NCBI GenBank assembly: GCA_948471335.1
Contig: CAOKRZ010000023.1
Location: 1-12,189 of the forward strand
DNA length: 12,189 nt
Direction of reading: 5' to 3'
From: an uncultured Christensenella sp.
GTDB lineage: Bacteria; Bacillota; Clostridia; Christensenellales; UBA1242
The notes under the pieces were generated by a model. The model was not told where the DNA came from and searched no databases. It saw only the letters and a list, made by a program, of their open reading frames with translations. Position numbers and translations under genes: made by a program. Each line of letters begins with the position of its first letter. Within the stretch, counting starts at the first letter, position 1. This document shows positions 7,724 through 12,189 of the stretch, piece after piece.

Positions 7724-8446
7724 ATGGACTGGATTTATATTGCATATTTGACAACAGGCCTTCTTATCATCGCTGCGGTGATCTTTGGCGCAGTTGCACA
7801 ATCTTCAATCGCTTCGACTTATAAAAAATACAGCAAAGTTGCTTCGAAAAAAGGCTTGACTGGTTATGAACTTGCAAAGCGTATCGCAAGCGGAGAACTG
7901 CTTGATGTTTCAATCAAAAAGATTGGCGGCACGCTGACTGATCACTATGATCCACGCGATAAGTCAATCAACCTTTCAGCTTCAAACTTTGAAGGCAGCT
8001 CAATTGCTGCTCTTGGTGTTGTTGCACATGAACTTGGTCACGCAATTCAAGATAAAGAAGGATATAAGCTTTTCAAAATAAGACAAACAGTTGTCAAAGC
8101 TTCAGGCTTTGTTTCAAAAGCGTTTTTCCCAATTGTTCTTGTTGGGTTTCTTTTCAATCTGTTTGCAATTGGTGGAATCGCAGGGCTTATCATAATGGGC
8201 TGCGCGATTGCTTTCTACGCGGCAACACTTGCAGTCAATCTTGCAACACTTCCGGTTGAAATTGACGCTTCAAGACGGGCAATGAAAAGCTTAAAAGAGC
8301 TTATGGCGCTTGACGAAGAAGAACTTGCTGGCGCAAAGAAAGTGCTTAAGGCGGCGGCAATGACTTACGTGGCTTCACTTTTAATGGCTTTTGTATATTT
8401 CTTACGATTTGTTCTCTACGCGGTTATAAACACAAGAAGGGACTAA
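7724..8446 (+). CDS. YugP-like neutral zinc metallopeptidase, canonical copy
   Basis: 240 residues with the full set of YugP-family features. There is an N-terminal membrane helix (about 4-24), a soluble segment with YSKVASKKGLTGYELAKRI, then LTDHYDPRDKSINLS and AALGVVAHELGHAIQDKEGY containing H102, E103 and H106. A central pair of membrane helices ends in LPVEIDASRRAM, where E179 is the probable third zinc ligand. A last hydrophobic helix lies at about 205-232. The family is annotated as membrane zinc peptidase; its physiological substrate is not established. AAGGAG at 7713-7718 supports the start. It shares length, topology and zinc motif with the preceding gene, so the pair is a tandem duplication in which this copy stayed closer to the family. 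A terminator follows 12 nt after the stop. Confidence 0.92.
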   Translation: MDWIYIAYLTTGLLIIAAVIFGAVAQSSIASTYKKYSKVASKKGLTGYELAKRIASGELLDVSIKKIGGTLTDHYDPRDKSINLSASNFEGSSIAALGVVAHELGHAIQDKEGYKLFKIRQTVVKASGFVSKAFFPIVLVGFLFNLFAIGGIAGLIIMGCAIAFYAATLAVNLATLPVEIDASRRAMKSLKELMALDEEELAGAKKVLKAAAMTYVASLLMAFVYFLRFVLYAVINTRRD

Positions 8447-8458
8447 AAACTTTTGACG

Positions 8459-8487
8459 GAGAAGGGTATTGACACCTTCTCTTTTTT
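8459..8487 (+). terminator. Rho-independent terminator of the division/peptidase operon
   Basis: GAGAAGG (8459-8465) pairs with CCTTCTC (8475-8481) across the 9-nt loop gtattgaca and is followed by T6 (8482-8487). It begins 12 nt after the peptidase stop codon. The loop contains the -35 box of the next promoter. Confidence 0.85.
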
Positions 8488-8497
8488 GTGGTAATAT
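8469..8497 (+). promoter_or_regulatory. Promoter of the unknown gene pair
   Basis: TTGACA (8469-8474), a 17-nt spacer and TAATAT (8492-8497) form a near-consensus sigma-A promoter. The -35 lies in the terminator loop, and the spacer contains the 3' stem and T-tract. Transcription would begin near 8504, giving a leader of about 16 nt with AAGGAG at 8507-8512. Confidence 0.85.
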
Positions 8498-8507
8498 GTA
8501 TCCACTA

Positions 8508-8523
8508 AGGAGAAAAACTATGA
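8508..8523 (+). repeat. 16-bp start-region repeat, copy 1
   Basis: AGGAGAAAAACTATGA, covering the ribosome site and start codon of the first unknown gene, is identical to 9269-9284 before the second. This supports origin of the two genes by tandem duplication, or an identical translation-initiation region kept by selection. Confidence 0.8.
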
Positions 8524-9263
8524 CTAAATACAACAAAATGTCACCAAAAGTTAGAGATTTTATTGAAAAAGTTGATGCTTTTGATAAGGAAATTTGGGAA
8601 TTAAAGCACAAATTAAAGCAAATTGGGGAATGGATCTATATTATTGACAGCAGCAGCCCTGAGTTTGCTCCTTGTGAAGAATGGAAAAATCTTAATCGTG
8701 AAGAATGCTTTGTCGTTGCTCACCAGATGAAATCAGAGCTTCAAGAGAAGCAAGATAAAAGATTGCACTTTTTGACAAAAAGAATGGCATCAAAATGTTT
8801 TCTTATCAAGTTTGATACTTTCAGAAGTCAAGGTTATGGGCGAAGTAACGATTTTTGCTATCGACTTCACCTTACATTTGACAAAGAAGGCTTAAATCAG
8901 ATTCAAGAAACGATGACAAAAGAAGAATGTGCAGAAGTCGCTGTTGAGATTGCACATGCCGAACTTTTGGTTACGCGTGATGAACGTGCTCCATTCATTT
9001 TTAAACAAGCAAAACCTATTAAACCACGTCGTATACACAGAGATAAAAGCTTGGAAGCTTTTAGAAGCGGAATATATAAATGGGGTAGGGAAGGCATTAA
9101 ATTTGATACCCGCTCTTATGAAGATATCTGGCTTGAGTTTACAGCAGCAGAGGTTATTGAATTAAGAGACAAGGCATACAGGCTTGACAAAAACGGAGAA
9201 AGAAAAGTGGTGTCACCACGCCTTGCTGAAACATTTGATATCATCGTTGAATGTGCAAAATAA
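8520..9263 (+). CDS. Protein of unknown function with internal repeats (paralog of the next gene)
   Basis: 247 residues, no family recognised. The ATG at 8520 is chosen because AAGGAG sits 7 nt upstream; an in-frame TTG at 8469 is impossible, being the -35 box of the promoter. There is no signal peptide or membrane helix, so the product is probably cytoplasmic; it is charged and likely mixed alpha/beta. Two segments align with each other: the one from N59 (NREEC..VA......EL....DKR..F..K) and the one from T133 (TKEEC..VA......EL....DER..F..K). The C-terminal stretch from F207 (FTAAEVIELRDKAYRLDKNGERK, ending LAETFDIIVE) may be a third, more diverged unit. That stretch also resembles the C terminus of the next gene. 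The two genes form a small operon with their own promoter. No catalytic motif is evident. Confidence 0.85.
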   Translation: MTKYNKMSPKVRDFIEKVDAFDKEIWELKHKLKQIGEWIYIIDSSSPEFAPCEEWKNLNREECFVVAHQMKSELQEKQDKRLHFLTKRMASKCFLIKFDTFRSQGYGRSNDFCYRLHLTFDKEGLNQIQETMTKEECAEVAVEIAHAELLVTRDERAPFIFKQAKPIKPRRIHRDKSLEAFRSGIYKWGREGIKFDTRSYEDIWLEFTAAEVIELRDKAYRLDKNGERKVVSPRLAETFDIIVECAK

Positions 9264-9268
9264 AAATT

Positions 9269-9284
9269 AGGAGAAAAACTATGA
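9269..9284 (+). repeat. 16-bp start-region repeat, copy 2
   Basis: Exact second copy of AGGAGAAAAACTATGA, covering the ribosome site and ATG (9281) of the second unknown gene. It confirms the start choice for both genes. Confidence 0.8.
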
Positions 9285-10084
9285 ACGAAAAAGTGAAAAA
9301 GTTTTTTGAAAAATATGATAAGTTAAACGAAAAATTGATAAAAGTTCAAGATGAAGAAAAGACTCAGAAACATTATCTTAAACTGAGCATACATTTCAAG
9401 TTGTCTCCAATTCTTGTGAACTGGGGAAGAAGATTGGTGGCCGAAAAAACGCTTGAAAAAGAAAAACTTTTAAAGCAAATAGAAAACTTTATGAAAAAAC
9501 ATCAATTGCTTTTTTGTGTGAATTATAAAAATTTGAAGCAGGCTTTATCTTCAAGGCCAACAATGTTGTCACTGTGCGCGGCAAATTATAACAAAGACGC
9601 TGCTGTTACTGACTTTGTTTCAATTCTCAATGGGGAAGCAGATAGGGATAAAACAGTCAGCGATTTTGTGCGTGATGGCGATATGCAGCTGCTTATAGAA
9701 GATAAAGGCGTTATGAAAAATCAGGTTAATGTTTATTTAAGCAATCAAAAGCTTTCAGATGATTGCCTACGCTTTATCCCAAATAAAGATAGAAATATTG
9801 AAAAGATTTTTGCGTCTTATGCGCCTTATGTAAGTGAAACTTATTATCAGAACTTTGAGTTTGTTCCAGATGAAGAGAAAGGAATGCTTTTGCAAGAACG
9901 CGAGATGACAGAAACTTCTGACCAGGGATTCGAAAAAGACAATTTAGATTTCTATCTATATTTTTCGCCAGAGAGCATGATTCAAATGCGAGATATGGCA
10001 AATGCTAATGGCAAAAGGAAGACTTCAAAAAAGAAACCAATAAAAGAACTTTTTGATACTATTGTCGGAGATGTTCGAGAATAA
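9281..10084 (+). CDS. Protein of unknown function, diverged paralog of the preceding gene
   Basis: 267 residues, no family recognised. The ATG at 9281 follows TAGGAG and is preferred over an in-frame ATG at 9251, which lies inside the end of the previous gene and has no ribosome site. No membrane segment or signal peptide is seen; the N terminus is Lys- and Glu-rich and helical. Kinship with the previous product shows at both ends. The N termini read KVRDFIEKVDAFDKEI versus KVKKFFEKYDKLNEKL. The C termini read EFTAAEVIELRDKAY...RK...ETFDIIV versus YFSPESMIQMRDMAN...RK...ELFDTIV. A weaker copy of the C-terminal unit may begin near residue 155 (VYLSNQKLSDDCLRF, then IEKIFASYAP). The gap to the previous gene is 17 nt, so the two are one operon. 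A double terminator follows directly. Confidence 0.85.
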   Translation: MNEKVKKFFEKYDKLNEKLIKVQDEEKTQKHYLKLSIHFKLSPILVNWGRRLVAEKTLEKEKLLKQIENFMKKHQLLFCVNYKNLKQALSSRPTMLSLCAANYNKDAAVTDFVSILNGEADRDKTVSDFVRDGDMQLLIEDKGVMKNQVNVYLSNQKLSDDCLRFIPNKDRNIEKIFASYAPYVSETYYQNFEFVPDEEKGMLLQEREMTETSDQGFEKDNLDFYLYFSPESMIQMRDMANANGKRKTSKKKPIKELFDTIVGDVRE

Positions 10085-10110
10085 AAAAAACTAGGAAAAA
10101 TCCTAGTTTT
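10083..10110. terminator. Bidirectional terminator between the convergent unknown operon and glyS
   Basis: AAAACTAGGA (10087-10096) and TCCTAGTTTT (10101-10110) form a 10-bp stem with an AAAA loop. T4 ends it on the plus strand, and on the minus strand the hairpin runs into eight T (10090-10083), so it can stop transcription from both sides. Confidence 0.85.
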
Positions 10111-10132
10111 GGCGCATTATGCGCCTTTTTTT
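10111..10132 (+). terminator. Second stacked terminator after the unknown gene pair
   Basis: GGCGCA (10111-10116) pairs with TGCGCC (10120-10125) across TTA and is followed by seven T. It adjoins the previous hairpin without a gap and ends the plus-strand operon. Its core GCGCATTATGCGC also occurs upstream of glyS. Confidence 0.85.
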
Positions 10133-10175
10133 GTGCATTATGTATGTGCTTTAAACACTTATTTTGTAATAACAA

Positions 10176-10220
10176 CTAAAAGGTGGCTAAGCCACAAGTG
10201 GCGACGTCGCTCACTTAGTT
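10176..10220 (-). terminator. Palindrome cluster at the 3' end of glyS, probable weak terminator
   Basis: Directly at the glyS stop codon lie the 10-bp perfect palindrome GCGACGTCGC (10201-10210), flanked by AAGTG and CACTT, and the hairpin GTGGC-TAA-GCCAC (10183-10195). On the minus strand the latter is followed by CCTTTTAG, a short T-tract. The whole block is framed by the 6-bp inverted repeat AACTAA/TTAGTT. It may be a glyS terminator or a small palindromic repeat element. Confidence 0.5.
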
Positions 10221-11594
10221 AAATTTTATTCTTTCGGCGATGTAAGAAGTAAGGTCAGAAATGGCAATGCGCTCTTGCTTCATTGTGTCGCGATCACGGA
10301 TTGTAACGGTGTTGTCTTCAAGTGTGTCAAAGTCGATTGTCACGCAGAAAGGTGTTCCGATTTCGTCTTGACGGCGATAGCGCTTTCCGATTGAACCTGC
10401 TTCGTCATAGTCACACATAAATTCTTTTGAAAGGCTTGCGAAAACTTCGCGTGCTTTTTCAGAAAGGTTCTTTTGAAGTGGAAGGATTGCAACTTTGTAT
10501 GGTGCGATTGCAGGGTGGAAGTGCATAACAACGCGTGTCTCTCCATTTTCAAGTGTTTCTTCGTCATAAGCTTCGCTAAGAACTGCGAGGGTGAGTCTGT
10601 CAGCGCCGATTGAGTATTCGATTACGCTTGGCACAAACTTTTCGTTTGTGAATGGATCTTGATATAGCATGCTTTTGCCAGAAAATTCTTGGTGACGAGA
10701 AAGGTCATAGTCAGAGCGGTTGTGAATTCCGTTAAGCTCACTCCAGCCAATTGGGAAAAGATATTGAATGTCACAAGCAGCCTTTGCGTAGTGAGCGAGT
10801 TTGTCGTGGTCATGGAAGCGAAGGTGGTCAGGGCTGATGCCAAGGTCAAGAAGGTATTTCATTGCCTTATCTTTAAATTCATAATAGAAATTGTCCCTGT
10901 CTTTTTCGTGGCAGAACCATTGATGCTCCATTTGCTCGAATTCAATTGTTCTGAAAATGAAGTTGCCAGGAGTGATTTCATTTCTGAAAGCTTTTCCGAT
11001 TTGAGCAATTCCAAAAGGAACTTTCGCACGAGTTGTGCGTTGAACGTTAAGGAAGTTGACAAATTCGCCTTGAGCTGTTTCTGGACGAAGGTAGATTTTG
11101 TTTCCGCCTTCCTCGGTTACACCTCTTGAAGTTTGGAACATAAGATTGAATTGACGAATTGGTGTCCAAGCATAGTTTCCGCACTTAGGGCAGTTTACTT
11201 TGTGGTTTTCAATGTACGCTTGCATCTCTTCAGTTGTCATTGTGTCAGGGTTAACAGCGCCTTTTGAGTGATTTTCGATAAGGTTGTCAGCTCTGTGACG
11301 TGTTTTGCAGTTCTTGCAGTCCATCATTGGGTCTGAAAAAGATGATGTGTGACCACTTGCGTCCCACACACGGCTGTTCATAAGAATGGCTGCGTCAATG
11401 CCATAAGAGTTTGTTGACTCTTGCACAAAGCGCTTCCACCAGCTTCTTTTGATGTTGTTTTTAAGCTCAACTCCGGCAGGACCATAGTCCCAAGTGTTGC
11501 CCATTCCGCCATATATTTCACTGCCTGGGAAAATGAGACCTCTGGTTTTGCAGAGATTGACGATTTTGTCCATTGTAAGTTTTGTTTTATCCAT
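10215..11594 (-). CDS. glyS: Glycyl-tRNA synthetase, single-chain alpha2 type
   Basis: 459 residues. A class II synthetase that charges tRNA-Gly with glycine using ATP. It is the homodimeric single-chain form (as in Thermus, mycoplasmas, archaea and eukaryotes), not the alpha2beta2 GlyQ/GlyS form. The N terminus DKIVNLCKTRGLIFPGSEIYGG and WDYGPAG are diagnostic. Cysteines at 93, 96, 135 and 138 (two CxxC pairs) form the expected zinc site. Motif 2 is FRNEITPGNFIFRTIEFEQMEHQWF (203-227) and motif 3 is EYSIGADRLTLA (326-337), with Ala where many homologs have Leu or Val before Asp-Arg. The anticodon-binding domain covers about 366-459. The start is set by AAGGAG at 11605-11610, 10 nt upstream. 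Expression is controlled by the T-box leader. Confidence 0.97.
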   Translation of the reverse strand: MDKTKLTMDKIVNLCKTRGLIFPGSEIYGGMGNTWDYGPAGVELKNNIKRSWWKRFVQESTNSYGIDAAILMNSRVWDASGHTSSFSDPMMDCKNCKTRHRADNLIENHSKGAVNPDTMTTEEMQAYIENHKVNCPKCGNYAWTPIRQFNLMFQTSRGVTEEGGNKIYLRPETAQGEFVNFLNVQRTTRAKVPFGIAQIGKAFRNEITPGNFIFRTIEFEQMEHQWFCHEKDRDNFYYEFKDKAMKYLLDLGISPDHLRFHDHDKLAHYAKAACDIQYLFPIGWSELNGIHNRSDYDLSRHQEFSGKSMLYQDPFTNEKFVPSVIEYSIGADRLTLAVLSEAYDEETLENGETRVVMHFHPAIAPYKVAILPLQKNLSEKAREVFASLSKEFMCDYDEAGSIGKRYRRQDEIGTPFCVTIDFDTLEDNTVTIRDRDTMKQERIAISDLTSYIAERIKFN

Positions 11595-11613
11595 GTTTTC
11601 TGTTCTCCTTTAT

Positions 11614-11626
11614 GCGCATTATGCGC
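11614..11626. repeat. GCGCATTATGCGC palindrome in the glyS leader
   Basis: A 13-bp perfect palindrome (GCGCA-TTA-TGCGC core) lies 3 nt upstream of the glyS ribosome site and could fold into a hairpin next to it. The same 13 bp forms the stem of the terminator at 10112-10124. A decayed relative, GTGCATTATGTATGTGC, follows that terminator at 10133. Confidence 0.7.
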
Positions 11627-11664
11627 GTATTTTGACTTTGGAAACATTCGGCTTCCTTTAAGAA

Positions 11665-11677
11665 GTGTCAACGACAC
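11665..11677. repeat. GTGTC-AAC-GACAC hairpin between the T-box terminator and glyS
   Basis: A 5-bp perfect inverted repeat with a 3-nt loop, just after the T-box terminator in the direction of transcription. Its function is unknown. It resembles the other three-base-loop hairpins around glyS. Confidence 0.5.
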
Positions 11678-11679
11678 AC

Positions 11680-11711
11680 AAAAAAGCCCTATGCAAAATT
11701 CTTGCATAGGG
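11680..11711 (-). terminator. T-box attenuator terminator
   Basis: A 10-bp stem CCCTATGCAA/TTGCATAGGG with a 5-nt loop is followed on the minus strand by C and six T. It forms when tRNA-Gly is charged and is excluded when the antiterminator sequesters CCCTA. Confidence 0.92.
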
Positions 11712-11827
11712 GCGAGTTTTTCATGAAACCGCTGTTCCACCCTAATTCACGCTTGCTCAGCGCCTTCGTTTTTGCCTTTACGCCGGCATCGCGTCACGCT
11801 CGGGAGTTTCCAATTCCTTCATTGCAT
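11680..11827 (-). promoter_or_regulatory. T-box riboswitch (glycine, transcriptional) controlling glyS
   Basis: On the minus strand the T-box motif AGGGTGGAACAGCGG (11743-11729) is followed by the classic switch. TAGGG and GCG can pair with downstream CGC and CCCTA to form the antiterminator, leaving the TGGAACA bulge. Alternatively CCCTATGCAA pairs with TTGCATAGGG (11711-11687) and runs into T6 (11685-11680) as the terminator. TGGA pairs with a UCCA acceptor end, and U is the usual discriminator of bacterial tRNA-Gly, so the bulge agrees with the downstream gene. A likely Stem III is CGCT-GAGCA-AGCG (11762-11750). GGC triplets at 11776-11774 and 11784-11782 are specifier candidates. Only about 84 nt precede the T-box motif, which is short. 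The usual ACC of the bulge reads ACA. Confidence 0.9.
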
Positions 11828-11833
11828 GCTTTT

Positions 11834-11862
11834 ATTATATTTTATATGAATTTCAATGTCAA
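11834..11862 (-). promoter_or_regulatory. Consensus promoter of the glyS T-box transcript
   Basis: On the minus strand TTGACA (11862-11857), a 17-nt spacer and TATAAT (11839-11834) match the sigma-A consensus perfectly. The -35 box begins only 1 nt after the ABC-F stop codon. Transcription would start near 11827, which defines the 5' end of the T-box leader. Confidence 0.92.
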
Positions 11863-11863
11863 A

Positions 11864-12189
11864 CTATTTCGAATATTTTTCAATATATTCTTCGTAAGTG
11901 CCTGTGAAATCAATGAATTTGTTTTCGTCAACGATTTCAATTACGCGGTCAGCAACAGTTTCAATAATTTCTTGGTCGTGTGTTGAGAAGAGGAGTGTGC
12001 CTTTATAATTTTGCATACCTTTGTTGAGTGCGGTGATTGACTCAAGGTCAAGGTGGTTTGTTGGCTCGTCAAGGATGAGAAGGTTTGACTGCTCAAGCAT
12101 GATTTTTGCAAGCATGCAGCGCACCTTTTCGCCACCTGAAAGAACCTTTGCTTCTTTCATATTCTCTTCACCAGTAAAAAGCATTCTTC
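11864..12189 (-). CDS. ABC-F family ATP-binding protein, C-terminal part (partial)
   Basis: About 108 C-terminal residues; the frame stays open to the window edge, reading RMLFTGEENMKEAKV, so the ATG at 12184 is internal. It contains the ABC signature LSGGEKVR, Walker B LLILDEPTNHLD and the H-loop FSTHDQEI, which belong to the second nucleotide-binding domain of an ABC-F protein. ABC-F proteins are soluble and act on the ribosome in translation or antibiotic protection; they do not pump substrates. The FTGEEN...VLSGGEKVRCML wording is closest to my memory of the YkpA/YbiT subgroup. It ends in EKYSK with no C-terminal extension. No terminator lies between it and the glyS promoter, so readthrough would meet the T-box terminator. 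Confidence 0.88.
   Translation of the reverse strand, partial: RMLFTGEENMKEAKVLSGGEKVRCMLAKIMLEQSNLLILDEPTNHLDLESITALNKGMQNYKGTLLFSTHDQEIIETVADRVIEIVDENKFIDFTGTYEEYIEKYSK

Noticed and set aside
8469..8519. In-frame TTG at 8469 extending the first unknown gene by 17 codons
   Set aside because: The TTG is the -35 box of the promoter and lies in the terminator loop, with no ribosome site before it. The ATG at 8520 has AAGGAG.
9251..9280. In-frame ATG at 9251 as the start of the second unknown gene
   Set aside because: It lies within the end of the preceding gene without a ribosome site. The ATG at 9281 has TAGGAG and an initiation region identical to that of its paralog.
10689..11129. A 146-codon plus-strand frame opposite glyS
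   Set aside because: It is antisense to the conserved core of GlyRS, has no ribosome site and resembles no known family.
1..12189. CRISPR arrays, insertion sequences, integrase or phage genes, tRNA or rRNA genes
   Set aside because: I looked for regularly spaced repeats, transposase or integrase motifs and RNA-gene signatures and saw none.

Overview
This window looks like a chromosomal segment of a low-GC, Gram-positive-type anaerobe (Firmicutes/Clostridia-like, probably uncultured). This is inferred from strong AGGAG ribosome sites, sigma-A promoters with 17-nt spacers, a T-box riboswitch in front of glycyl-tRNA synthetase, an oxygen-sensitive class III ribonucleotide reductase, a class B PBP with one PASTA domain, and YugP-type membrane peptidases. 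The standard genetic code fits every gene. No mobile element, CRISPR array or tRNA/rRNA gene was found.

Left part: nrdD (minus strand, 3' end beyond the window) faces left from a roughly 450-bp divergent intergenic region. Two NrdR-box-like palindromes lie in front of it. A clean promoter at 1428-1456 on the other side of this region starts a rightward unit.

The rightward unit is an abbreviated division/cell-wall cluster: a long CvpA-domain membrane protein where mraZ often sits, then rsmH, an FtsL-position bitopic protein, and a SpoVD/FtsI-like transpeptidase. Two tandem YugP-like zinc metallopeptidases follow. Spacing is tight, and the first good terminator is at 8459-8487, so cotranscription from 1463 to about 8487 is likely. 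The only internal gap of note is 54 nt before the first peptidase.

The terminator at 8459-8487 carries in its hairpin loop the -35 box of the next promoter (8469-8497). That promoter drives two small genes of unknown function (8520-9263 and 9281-10084). They share a 16-bp start-region sequence and a similar C-terminal block, and at least the first contains an internal repeat, so they look like diverged paralogs of an unrecognised family. They end at two stacked terminators.

Right part, on the minus strand: the 3' end of an ABC-F ATPase, then within 2 nt of its stop codon a consensus promoter, a compact T-box leader with a glycine-type TGGA bulge, and glyS (alpha2-type). glyS converges on the unknown pair. 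Several short perfect palindromes cluster around glyS, one of them a 13-bp sequence present on both sides of the gene.
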